Made by a program: the position numbers and the translations under genes. Positions 8,789 through 16,237 of a stretch of DNA of 64,000 nt are shown piece after piece. Position 1 is the stretch's first letter; every line of letters begins with the position of its first letter. The notes under the pieces were generated by a model. That model was not told where the DNA came from and made no database searches. It worked only from the letters and a program-made list of their open reading frames with translations. This DNA is from Mycolicibacterium neoaurum ATCC 25795 (lineage in GTDB: Bacteria > Actinomycetota > Actinomycetes > Mycobacteriales > Mycobacteriaceae): assembly GCF_000691525.1 (NCBI RefSeq), contig NZ_JMDW01000008.1:620001-684000 (forward strand), given 5' to 3'.

Positions 8789-9478
8789 TCACAACGTCTT
8801 CCACGTCATTGTCCGCTTGTTGGACCGGGGCTTTGTGCCCGGACGCGTGCCGGCACCGGGTTCGAGCAACCGCTGGTGATCAGTGCCTGCACGTAATTGC
8901 TCGAGAAGGTAATCGGGGTCGATTTCGGTACCGATCGGATTCTGATCGAAATCGGCACTGTTGAAGAACTCGGCGGTCTCTTGGGCAGTGGGGAAGTTCT
9001 CGGTCTGGAATTCCAGCCGTATCCCCTCGGGATCTTCGTAGTAGAGGCTGGTCGTGGGCCCATGGTTGATCGACCACACCGGGGTGATCCCGACGGCCTT
9101 GAGTCGTTCGTAGGTGAGCAACAGCCTCGCTATCGAGGTGAATGTGAAGGCGAGATGGTCGATGCCGTAGGTCTTTCGACGCCAGCGAGACAACGGGAAG
9201 ACGTGCCGCAGCGGCGGCGGTAGCTTGACCAACGCCAGCCGGTGACTCTCGTGATCCCAGGTCAGAAAGGCGATTTGGTTGTCCTCGTGGACAACTCGGG
9301 CGCCGAAGACATGCCCGTACCATTCGATCATCTCGGCACTGCGTGCCGTCTTCACCACCCAGTGGGCGATGAAGTCGGGAACGAGGCGGTCGGGAAGAGC
9401 GTCCAGGTCCGGCGCGTAGGTGGTCGCCGACGCGTCGTCGGAGTCGGACGGTTGCAGGGGGCTCGGGGTGGCGCTCAT
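8789..9478 (-). CDS. VOC-family extradiol dioxygenase-like protein
   Basis: This 229-residue protein has one clear vicinal-oxygen-chelate domain (residues ~33-155). It begins DFIAHWVVKTARSAEMIEWY and contains the metal-ligand His in GIDHLAFTFTS and Glu in IRLEFQTENF. Such proteins include type-I extradiol ring-cleaving dioxygenases and bleomycin-resistance-like proteins. It sits between the FAD monooxygenase and an FAH-family hydrolase, which favours a ring-cleavage dioxygenase role. The C-terminal 50 residues are basic and low in structure (RPGTKPRSNKRTMTWK). Two-domain extradiol enzymes are longer (~300 aa), so this would be a one-domain member. Confidence 0.82.
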   Translation of the reverse strand: MSATPSPLQPSDSDDASATTYAPDLDALPDRLVPDFIAHWVVKTARSAEMIEWYGHVFGARVVHEDNQIAFLTWDHESHRLALVKLPPPLRHVFPLSRWRRKTYGIDHLAFTFTSIARLLLTYERLKAVGITPVWSINHGPTTSLYYEDPEGIRLEFQTENFPTAQETAEFFNSADFDQNPIGTEIDPDYLLEQLRAGTDHQRLLEPGAGTRPGTKPRSNKRTMTWKTL

Positions 9479-9492
9479 GCTGGCATCTCCTT

Positions 9493-10452
9493 TCAGGTGG
9501 ACGCGTCGACGATGGTGGTCTGCTGGGTACCTAGGTCGAGCGTCCCGGCGGCGTTGCGTATGGAGGCGGTGATGACGTCACCGGGCCGCAGATAGGGCTT
9601 GCGCTGGTTGAGTCTGACGAAGGCGGCCCACAGCTTGTCCTCCGGGAGCAATGCGGTGGCCAGCCGGCGTACCACCGCCGGCGGTGAGCCTGCCGTGATG
9701 CCATGCGGCGTGCCGGTCAGCAGGACGTCGCCGGGATTCCAGTTACAGAACTCGCTGAGCTCGGTCAGCGTCTCCGCGGGCCGGTAAAGCATGTTCGCGG
9801 TGTTGTCGTGTTGCCGCAGAGACCCATTGACCTCCAGCCGCAACTCGAGGTCGTCCAACAGGTTGAGGTCAGCGGGTTCGAGCATTGCGAGCACGGGACC
9901 GAGCGGACAGAAGCCGCGGTAGCTCTTACCCTTCAGGAACTGCCCCTGGGGTAGCTGGACATCCCGTGCGGACAGATCGTTGCCGATCGTGACTCCGAAG
10001 ACGTACTCGTGGAGATTCTCGGCGGTGACCGTGGTGGGCTCCGCCACGGTGCCGTTGAGGACCAATGTCAGTTCGATCTCATAGTCGAGCAGGGTGACGT
10101 GGGCAGGACGGATGACCGGGTCGTGGGGACCGGTCACGGCCGCGTCGGTCTTGTCGAAGAACAGGTTGAACAACCGTTTGTCCGGGTCCATCCCGGATTC
10201 GATCGCGTGTTGGCGATAGTTGGCGCCCTGGCACATCACCCGGCATGGGGTGGTCACCGGCGAGAGCAGCTCCACGTCGGCCAGCGGGAGGTCGGCGCTT
10301 CGACTCGCAGCCGTGGTCCAATCGGACCTGCCCCGGTCGATGAGGTCGGCGGTCCGGGGGTATCGGCCGGTCAGCGGTGAGATCAGGTCACCGGTGAGCA
10401 CACCCCACGAAGTCCGCTCACCGCGCACGTATCGGACGAGATGGACGACCAT
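9493..10452 (-). CDS. Fumarylacetoacetate hydrolase-family protein
   Basis: This 319-residue protein shows the FAH fold: an N-terminal cap, then metal-binding acidic residues in LDYEIELTLVLN (~132-143), NDLSARDVQLPQGQ (~174-187) and the C-terminal GDVLLTGTPHGITAG. Members hydrolyse, hydrate or decarboxylate acylpyruvate-type ring-fission products. An upstream in-frame GTG exists at 10464, but its own bases (GTGGAG) give the ATG at 10452 a Shine-Dalgarno GGAG at a good distance, so the ATG is chosen. It is first in the operon, followed by the VOC and monooxygenase genes. Confidence 0.88.
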   Translation of the reverse strand: MVVHLVRYVRGERTSWGVLTGDLISPLTGRYPRTADLIDRGRSDWTTAASRSADLPLADVELLSPVTTPCRVMCQGANYRQHAIESGMDPDKRLFNLFFDKTDAAVTGPHDPVIRPAHVTLLDYEIELTLVLNGTVAEPTTVTAENLHEYVFGVTIGNDLSARDVQLPQGQFLKGKSYRGFCPLGPVLAMLEPADLNLLDDLELRLEVNGSLRQHDNTANMLYRPAETLTELSEFCNWNPGDVLLTGTPHGITAGSPPAVVRRLATALLPEDKLWAAFVRLNQRKPYLRPGDVITASIRNAAGTLDLGTQQTTIVDAST

Positions 10453-10524
10453 CGAGAACTCCACGTCTGCCGGGCATTCGACCGGCTCGCGGCTCAGTCA
10501 ACCGTCCGACGGCAACCCGTCGCC

Positions 10525-10538
10525 TGGATCAAGATCCA
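10525..10538. promoter_or_regulatory. Palindrome in promoter of aromatic operon
   Basis: TGGATC-AA-GATCCA is a perfect 6-2-6 inverted repeat in the 119-bp gap between the PucR gene stop and the FAH-family start, about 70 bp upstream of the latter. It is a candidate operator for the neighbouring PucR protein. Only symmetry and position support it. Confidence 0.35.
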
Positions 10539-10571
10539 AAGATGACCGCTCGTGACTGGTTTCTGGTCCAA

Positions 10572-11885
10572 TCAATCCGGAGTGGGTCGCAAGACCGCCT
10601 CGCCGAGTTCTTCGGCGAGGGTCAGCGCGGCGTGCAGCTGTAACCGGCGAAACGTGATCGGCTGGCCGCGCAGTTGTTCGGCACGCTGCACGCGGTAGGC
10701 AACGGTGTTGCGGGCCACCTGGAGATCGGCCGCGGTCCCTGCCAAACTCCGGTCGCGATCGAGGTAACGCTTGAGAGTCTGTCGGACCACGGTCACCGGT
10801 TCCGCGGTGCCGGCCAGCTCACCCAGCTCGCGGTTGACGAAGTCGCGGGCGTTGGACATGTCGGTACTGAGCATCGCGACGATGTCGAGGTCGGTGTAGG
10901 CGAACCACCGGACATCTCTGGCCGACTGAGCGCCGACGCGAGCTGCCTCGGCCGCCCGCTGATGGCTACGCCGGAACCCCTCCACCCCAGCGCCTGGGGT
11001 CCCGACCGCGAGCTGGACACCGGGAGCCAACGGGCTTTCGGGCTCGTGTGCCTCGGGCCGCTCGGATGTCCGCGAGCCCCAGGCCCACACTAGTTGTGCT
11101 CCAAGGGGCAGTATCAGCTGCGAGGTACACCCCGCTGCGGAGAGCGCCGCCGCGGCAGCCGAATTCAGGTGATTTGGCTCGGCCTGTGCGGCCGGCCCGG
11201 TCCAGGCGATCACCGCGAGGTGCCAGCGGGTGAGGTCGTAACCTAGGACCCTGGCGGCCCGGTTCGTCGACACCGGTGTTTCCTGCAACAGGTCCTCGAC
11301 GATCTCCATCCGCTGCGCGACCGAACTGGTCAGCCACGCCTCATGTGCGCGGGCGTACTCGTCGGCCATCTGTTTGGTCAGGATCTCCACGACGTCGAAC
11401 AGCGTCTGGTTGATCCGCCGCATCTCGGTGAAGCGTCGATCCTCGGGTATGACCGACTCGGCGGCATCGAGCAATACCGAAACGGCGGTGGATTGCGCGA
11501 GGTGGATGCTGCGCAACATGTGCTCGATACCGATACCGCGTGCGACCACCTCCATCGGCCCGGCCAGAACCTCTGGCATCTGTGCCGAGGAGACGTCATC
11601 GTCGATGGCAAGCGCGTACAGCACGCCCAGAGCCACGGCCTCACAGCCCTTGGCGATCTCGTGGGCAACCGCGTCGACGGCGAGTTCAGGGATCGCGTCG
11701 GTGATGGTGGTCGCCATCGTTTCGCCGAGTTCAATTGCCCAGCATGCCGGTTGGGGTCCCAGCAACTCGGCGAGCATCTGCGCGCGATCGGGGAGCAGGG
11801 CGTCGCCTGGGATACTGCGACGTGCCCGCGGTGCGAGGTCGGCGAACCACGCCCGCTCCGTGCGCGGTCCGGGCGCTGCATTCAT
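10572..11885 (-). CDS. PucR/CdaR-family transcriptional regulator
   Basis: This 437-residue protein ends in the PucR C-terminal HTH: QTLKRYLDRDRSLAGTAADL, then QVARNTVAYRVQRAEQL. A GGDEF-like central domain precedes it (LARWHLAVIAWTG region), and the N-terminal ~180 residues form a helical sensor. Start chosen at ATG 11885 because AAAGGAGCG lies upstream; an in-frame ATG 63 nt earlier lacks this. Such regulators activate catabolic genes when their substrate is present. It precedes the FAH-VOC-monooxygenase operon on the same strand and is its most likely activator. Confidence 0.88.
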   Translation of the reverse strand: MNAAPGPRTERAWFADLAPRARRSIPGDALLPDRAQMLAELLGPQPACWAIELGETMATTITDAIPELAVDAVAHEIAKGCEAVALGVLYALAIDDDVSSAQMPEVLAGPMEVVARGIGIEHMLRSIHLAQSTAVSVLLDAAESVIPEDRRFTEMRRINQTLFDVVEILTKQMADEYARAHEAWLTSSVAQRMEIVEDLLQETPVSTNRAARVLGYDLTRWHLAVIAWTGPAAQAEPNHLNSAAAAALSAAGCTSQLILPLGAQLVWAWGSRTSERPEAHEPESPLAPGVQLAVGTPGAGVEGFRRSHQRAAEAARVGAQSARDVRWFAYTDLDIVAMLSTDMSNARDFVNRELGELAGTAEPVTVVRQTLKRYLDRDRSLAGTAADLQVARNTVAYRVQRAEQLRGQPITFRRLQLHAALTLAEELGEAVLRPTPD

Positions 11886-11971
11886 CGGGCCGGCGCTCCT
11901 TTCTGGCAGGTTGGCCAGCAACGATACGCCCGCGTGTGCAGTGTTCACCTATATGTGGAGTCAATCGGCGA

Positions 11972-12754
11972 TCACGGCACGAGGACGGTGAGACACGTGT
12001 CGGCGATCAGATAGCTGGCGACCCCGAAAACGAGGTAGGCGAACCAGCGGTTGAGACGTTGCGTGTCCAGTCGGGCCCCCCAGCGCCCGGCGAGAAGAGA
12101 CCCGAGGATGGCCGGGCCGGCGAAGGCGGCGGCGATGGACCAGTCGATCGGCGTACCGAGATGCGACACGATCCCGGCCGCTGAATTTGCGGTGATGATG
12201 AGCAACGATGTGCCGATGGCGGTGGGCATCTCGACACCGAGTAGCAGGACCAGGGCCGGAATGATGAGGAAGCCACCTCCGACGCCGAACACACCGGTGA
12301 GCAGCCCGACGAGGATACCGACCGGGATGGAGCGTCCCGCGCAGCGCCGCCAATCGATGGTGCCGTCGGTGAGCTGGCAGGCTGTACCGGTGCTGTCTCC
12401 GCCCCGCAGCATGCGCACGCCGGCAACGACCATGATCAGCGCAAAGCCCACGGTCAATACGTTCTGGGGGAGTTGCTTGCCGATCGTGGTTCCGACCACC
12501 GTCGCCGGCATGCCGGTCAGGGTGAAGATTGCCACCAATCTCCATTGCACCTGACCGTGCCGGATCTTCGGGAGCGCGCCGACCGCCGATGCCAACCCGA
12601 CCACGATGAGGGACAGCGGGATCGCTTGCGCAAAGCTGAGTCCCAGCACATACACCAACGCCGGCACGGCCAGGATCGAACCACCGCCGCCGAGCAGGCC
12701 GAGCAGCACGCCGATAACCGCACCCAGCGCCAGCGCCGGCGCGACGGTACTCAT
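11972..12754 (-). CDS. TSUP/TauE-SafE sulfite or sulfur exporter
   Basis: This 260-residue membrane protein has about 8 hydrophobic helices. The first is ALALGAVIGVLLGLLGGGGS, and the repeated family motif occurs as GLLGGGGS and GVFGVGGGFLIIPALVLLLG. TSUP proteins move sulfite, sulfoacetate or thiosulfate across the membrane. Start at ATG 12754; the frame is open upstream but the extension is not TSUP-like. It lies 68 bp after the sulfide:quinone oxidoreductase gene and is the last gene of the PDO-SQR-TSUP operon, where it probably exports the sulfite made by persulfide oxidation. Confidence 0.88.
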   Translation of the reverse strand: MSTVAPALALGAVIGVLLGLLGGGGSILAVPALVYVLGLSFAQAIPLSLIVVGLASAVGALPKIRHGQVQWRLVAIFTLTGMPATVVGTTIGKQLPQNVLTVGFALIMVVAGVRMLRGGDSTGTACQLTDGTIDWRRCAGRSIPVGILVGLLTGVFGVGGGFLIIPALVLLLGVEMPTAIGTSLLIITANSAAGIVSHLGTPIDWSIAAAFAGPAILGSLLAGRWGARLDTQRLNRWFAYLVFGVASYLIADTCLTVLVP

Positions 12755-12822
12755 CGCTTCAGAACCAGAGTTTGTGTGAGCGGAATGATCATCGTGAATT
12801 CCTTCGGGCCGGGGCCGGACCC

Positions 12823-14016
12823 TTACGCCAGCCCCTTCAACATGAAATTCCAATACATGATTGGTAATCCGTGCTTCTTGACGTACCAGTACGGCCGATG
12901 TGGCACGGTGGGGTCGAGCAGTGGGAAGCTCGGTCTGAGTGTGAGGTCGTAGTCGAATTCCGCCAGCAGCATGGACTTGGACGACGTGACGATCGGGCAC
13001 GATGAATAGCCGTCGTAATGCGCCGTTGTAGCGCGCCCGTTCAACACTGCGTCGATATTGTTCACGACCACGGGCGCCTGCTTTCGGATCGCCGCGCCCG
13101 TCTTGGAGTTCGGCGTCGACGCCACGTCACCGAGTGCGAACACGTTCGGGTAACGCACATGCTGCATGGTGTGTTTGTCGACGGCGACGTACCCGTTGTC
13201 GTCCTTGACGGACAACGGGCTCGCCTTGATGAAGTCCGGCGCCGACTGTGGGGGGACAGCGTGCAGAAGGTCATAAGGCATTGTCGTGGTGCCGCTTTCA
13301 GCGGTGATCTGTACGGTGCGAGAGGACGGGTCCACAGCTGTCATCTCGGAGTTCACATGAAGCGAGATCCCGTAATCATCGATGACCTTATCCAGACTGG
13401 CTGCGATGGATGCGATCCCGAACGGTCGCGGTGTGGGCATGATCAGGTGGACGTCGATGTCATCGAGAACCCCCTGTTTACGCCAATAGTCGCTGGCCAG
13501 ATAGGCGATCTTCTGCGGGGCGCCGGCACATTTGATGGGTCCGCTCGGCACTGTGAATACTGCGGTGCCGGAGCGCAGTCCGCGAATCATCTCCCAGGTT
13601 CGGGGAGCCAGCTCGTAGCGATAGTTGGAGGAAACCCCACCGTGTCCTACGGCACCGGACAGACCGTCAATCTTGCCCCAATCCAGCTGGATGCCGGGGC
13701 AGACGACGAGCGCATCGTATCCGTGGACGGACCCGTCGGCGCACGTCACGGAGTTGTTGTCGGGATCGAAAGTGTTAACGCTCTGGTTGATCCAGGTGGT
13801 GGATGGTGGAATGACCGAGTGCATGGGTCTTCCTGTGCTCGCAGCGCTCGCCTGGCCGCCGCCGACCAAGGTCCACAGCGGTTGGTAGTAGTGGGTGTCC
13901 GACGGTTCGATCAGGGTGACGTTGCGATAGCCCTTGCGGTGCAGCCGTGCGGCGACCGTGATGCCTGCGGTTCCGCCTCCGATGATGAGGACACGATGCT
14001 TGGTGACATTCGACAT
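12823..14016 (-). CDS. sqr: Sulfide:quinone oxidoreductase (FAD-dependent)
   Basis: This 397-residue protein has the FAD-binding motif HRVLIIGGGTAGITVAARL at its N-terminus, the SQR-like stretch DTHYYQPLWTLVGGG, and cysteines in VVCPGIQLDWG and IKCAGAPQKIAYLASDYWR. These fit type-II SQRs, which oxidise sulfide to persulfide at the membrane and pass electrons to quinone. The C-terminus ends in an amphipathic segment (PIMYWNFMLKGLA), as expected for monotopic membrane attachment. The gene starts 21 nt after the persulfide dioxygenase stop, so the two are co-transcribed and carry out successive steps. Confidence 0.9.
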   Translation of the reverse strand: MSNVTKHRVLIIGGGTAGITVAARLHRKGYRNVTLIEPSDTHYYQPLWTLVGGGQASAASTGRPMHSVIPPSTTWINQSVNTFDPDNNSVTCADGSVHGYDALVVCPGIQLDWGKIDGLSGAVGHGGVSSNYRYELAPRTWEMIRGLRSGTAVFTVPSGPIKCAGAPQKIAYLASDYWRKQGVLDDIDVHLIMPTPRPFGIASIAASLDKVIDDYGISLHVNSEMTAVDPSSRTVQITAESGTTTMPYDLLHAVPPQSAPDFIKASPLSVKDDNGYVAVDKHTMQHVRYPNVFALGDVASTPNSKTGAAIRKQAPVVVNNIDAVLNGRATTAHYDGYSSCPIVTSSKSMLLAEFDYDLTLRPSFPLLDPTVPHRPYWYVKKHGLPIMYWNFMLKGLA

Positions 14017-14037
14017 GGATGTGAACCTCCTCGGTGG

Positions 14038-15417
14038 TCAGGCGTGCTGATGCGACTCGGCCCAGGCGCCATAGCCGCCGAGGATGTCGCTGACGTCATC
14101 GAAGCCCTCTCTGCGCAACAGGCTGGCCGCAGCGGACGAGCGATAGCCACCGGCGCAGTACACGACGGTCGGTCGTTTCGGATCCAGCTCGTCGAGTCTT
14201 CCCGGCAGATCTCCGACGGGAATGTTGAGCGCGTGGGCGACTGCTCCATCTGCCACTTCGGTCGGCTTGCGGACATCGACCACTTGCAGGTCCGGGATCG
14301 ACGCGATGCGTTCGTCGAAGGCCGCAGCGGTCAGTCGGGATGCTGTCTGAACCTCTTCGGCATGGGTGAACATCGCCTCTTCGGGATCAGCGAGATAGCC
14401 GATCACGCGGTCGAACCCGATACGCGCCAACCGGTTCTTCCCTTCGAGCTCCTGGCCGGGGTCCGTCATCAGAACGATGTCGGCATCGTGGGGCAACACC
14501 GATCCGCCATACTCGGCATAGCGGCCGGCGAGGCCGATGTTGATCGCGTCACGCAGATGACCGAGCGCGAAATCTTCCGCGCTGCGGCCATCGACGAGGA
14601 CCGCTCCGGCGGCCAGCGCCGACTGCACCTGGTCAAAGGTCAACGGCGCGGGCATCTCGTCCTCATCGAGCAGAGCCCGGTTCTTCCGGTTGAGTATCGC
14701 GTCATAGGCGAAGTAGCCCGGCGCGGGCGCCTGGCCCTCGGTGACCAGTGCCATGAAGGTGGCTTTGTCCGGTGCCCGAAGTGCGTAGTTCGTCACTTTC
14801 TGCTCACCGATCGTCGATGACAATTCGGTGGAGAGGTTCTTACCGCATGCCGAGCCGGCACCATGCGCGGGGAACACTCGCGTCTGGTCCGGCAACGTCA
14901 TGATCTTGTCGTGCAGGGAGTCATAGAGTGCGCTGGCAAGTTCGTCGCGGGTGTGTCCGATCGAAGCCAGCAGGTCCGGTCGGCCGACATCACCGATGAA
15001 CAGGGTGTCCCCGGTCAGCACACCGAATGGCTCTGTCTCCGAGGCGTTCTCGAAGACGACGATGCTCATCGACTCAGGGGTGTGGCCCGGGGTGTGGCGG
15101 AACTCCAGGATGACCTCGCCGAGTGCAAGTCGCTCTCCGTCGGCCATGCCCACCGACTCGAACTCGGTTTCCGCGACGGTCGAGTACACGATGTGGGCGC
15201 CGGTGGCCTCGGCGAGCTCCAGATGCCCGGAGAGGAAATCTGCATGAAAGTGCGTCTCGATCACCATCTCGATCGTCAGACCGTGGCGGGTGGCGTCCTC
15301 GAGATAGGCCGAGACATCGCGCTGGGGGTCAACGACGACCGCCCGGCCGGTGGTCTGGTCACCGATGAGATACGAGGCGTGCGAGAGGCATTCGAGATAG
15401 TACTGTTCGAAGATCAT
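14038..15417 (-). CDS. Persulfide dioxygenase-rhodanese fusion (BLH/ETHE1-like)
   Basis: This 459-residue protein has an N-terminal ETHE1-like MBL domain with iron ligands in ETHFHADFLSGH (~56-67), HTPGHTPESMS and GDTLFIGDVGRPDL. Two rhodanese domains follow (~250-345 and ~360-455). Only the second has the catalytic Cys (VVYCAGGYRSSAA); the first has LMTDPGQE in its place. PDO-rhodanese fusions oxidise glutathione- or mycothiol-type persulfide to sulfite and swap sulfane sulfur to thiosulfate. It is first in the PDO-SQR-TSUP operon, 52 bp downstream of a CsoR-type palindrome. Confidence 0.93.
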   Translation of the reverse strand: MIFEQYYLECLSHASYLIGDQTTGRAVVVDPQRDVSAYLEDATRHGLTIEMVIETHFHADFLSGHLELAEATGAHIVYSTVAETEFESVGMADGERLALGEVILEFRHTPGHTPESMSIVVFENASETEPFGVLTGDTLFIGDVGRPDLLASIGHTRDELASALYDSLHDKIMTLPDQTRVFPAHGAGSACGKNLSTELSSTIGEQKVTNYALRAPDKATFMALVTEGQAPAPGYFAYDAILNRKNRALLDEDEMPAPLTFDQVQSALAAGAVLVDGRSAEDFALGHLRDAINIGLAGRYAEYGGSVLPHDADIVLMTDPGQELEGKNRLARIGFDRVIGYLADPEEAMFTHAEEVQTASRLTAAAFDERIASIPDLQVVDVRKPTEVADGAVAHALNIPVGDLPGRLDELDPKRPTVVYCAGGYRSSAAASLLRREGFDDVSDILGGYGAWAESHQHA

Positions 15418-15469
15418 GATCTGGCTCCTTTTGTGGCCGGGGACGAACGCTCCGTCTGCGATCTCTTTA

Positions 15470-15485
15470 ATACCCCTATGGGTAT
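15470..15485. promoter_or_regulatory. CsoR/CstR-type operator 1 (PDO-SQR-TSUP promoter)
   Basis: ATACCCCTATGGGTAT: arms ATACCC and GGGTAT are perfectly complementary around a 4-bp centre. It lies 52 bp upstream of the persulfide dioxygenase start, between that gene and the rhodanese stop. The same palindrome recurs at four other promoters in the window and matches the general form of CsoR-family operators. Confidence 0.7.
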
Positions 15486-15528
15486 GGGAACGGCTTCCTG
15501 GGCGGCTCTATTCCGGCGGCGGTGTGGG

Positions 15529-15867
15529 CTATGCAACAGTCCCGATGGACCCGTCATCGCGGACGACGGCACGCCCGGCGGCATGCCAGGCGGAGATCCC
15601 TCCGGTCAGGTTCACCGCAGTGATTCCTGCCGCGCACAGTGCGTCGGCGGCCTTCTGTGATCGACCTCCTGATCGGCACATGACGACGACGGCCGATCCG
15701 CGGTAGCGCTCGGGAGTGAGTTCTGCCAGTGCGCAGTGGGTGGCTGCGGGTGCGTGACCCGCGTGCCACTCGAAGTCTTCGCGGACGTCGAGTAAAAGTG
15801 CCCGTCCCTGGTTCACGAGCTCTTCGGCATCGGCGACATCGATCTGGGGTGCCACAGGGTCTGTCAT
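15529..15867 (-). CDS. Single-domain rhodanese sulfurtransferase
   Basis: This 112-residue protein is one rhodanese domain. The aspartate motif LLLDVREDFEWHAGHAP precedes the active-site loop VVMCRSGGRSQKAADAL, whose Cys carries the persulfide. It transfers sulfane sulfur to acceptors such as sulfite, thiols or thioredoxin. Start chosen at ATG 15867 behind GAGAGAAG; an in-frame ATG at 15885 overlaps the stop of the upstream small Cys-rich gene (ATGA) and is an equally reasonable coupled start that would add MREKTK. It belongs to the minus-strand unit under operator 2. Confidence 0.92.
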   Translation of the reverse strand: MTDPVAPQIDVADAEELVNQGRALLLDVREDFEWHAGHAPAATHCALAELTPERYRGSAVVVMCRSGGRSQKAADALCAAGITAVNLTGGISAWHAAGRAVVRDDGSIGTVA

Positions 15868-15881
15868 CTTGGTCTTCTCTC

Positions 15882-16052
15882 TCATGTGCGGTTGCGGCGG
15901 AATGGGTTCCACTTGTTGCGGGATGGAGTTGGCGAGGTGTGGCCATCGCACCAGTCGTCGGGCCGCACGTTGCGGCGCACGGCATCGACATGCGCTCCGC
16001 AGCCGGCCCAGGTGGTCTTGCCGCAGTTGCGGCATTTCACAGCGCGACACAC
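15882..16052 (-). CDS. 56-residue Cys-rich 'CGKTTWAGCG' protein
   Basis: A GTG start preceded by AAAGGA (6-nt spacer) opens a 56-codon frame reading MCRAVKCRNCGKTTWAGCG, then HVDAVRRNV, PDDWCDGH and a basic Arg/Asn tail. Five Cys and two His are spaced like a small zinc ribbon, and the core C-x2-CGKTTW-x-GCG-x-HV...WC-x-GH matches a family of small actinobacterial proteins of unknown function. Its stop overlaps the alternative rhodanese start by 4 nt, so it is coupled to a sulfurtransferase. Regulated together with it from operator 2. A role in sulfane-sulfur or metal handling is an inference. Confidence 0.75.
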   Translation of the reverse strand: MCRAVKCRNCGKTTWAGCGAHVDAVRRNVRPDDWCDGHTSPTPSRNKWNPFRRNRT

Positions 16053-16148
16053 GGTAAATCCTTTCGTTGGTGAAATAGATGCTGATGAGCGGAGGCTGAC
16101 CCTCCGGTTCGCTCACGGCGACCCTTCGATTCTCCACCCGGCATTACC

Positions 16149-16164
16149 ATACCCCCTACGGTAT
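16149..16164. promoter_or_regulatory. CsoR/CstR-type operator 2 (divergent promoter)
   Basis: ATACCCCCTACGGTAT: a 5-6-5 inverted repeat of the same family as operator 1, with one arm mismatch at the sixth base. It lies between divergent starts, 96 bp upstream of the Cys-rich/rhodanese pair and 73 bp upstream of the YeeE-like gene. It could control both directions. Confidence 0.68.
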
Positions 16165-16237
16165 ATTTAGGCCAGAAAGTCGGCAGCCAGCGAGGGGGTA
16201 CCAGGGTGATGTCTGATGACAAAGTGGAGGCTGAGCT

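Noticed and set aside
13018..14820. 600-codon plus-strand frame
   Set aside because: Antisense to SQR and persulfide dioxygenase, which have clear family motifs.
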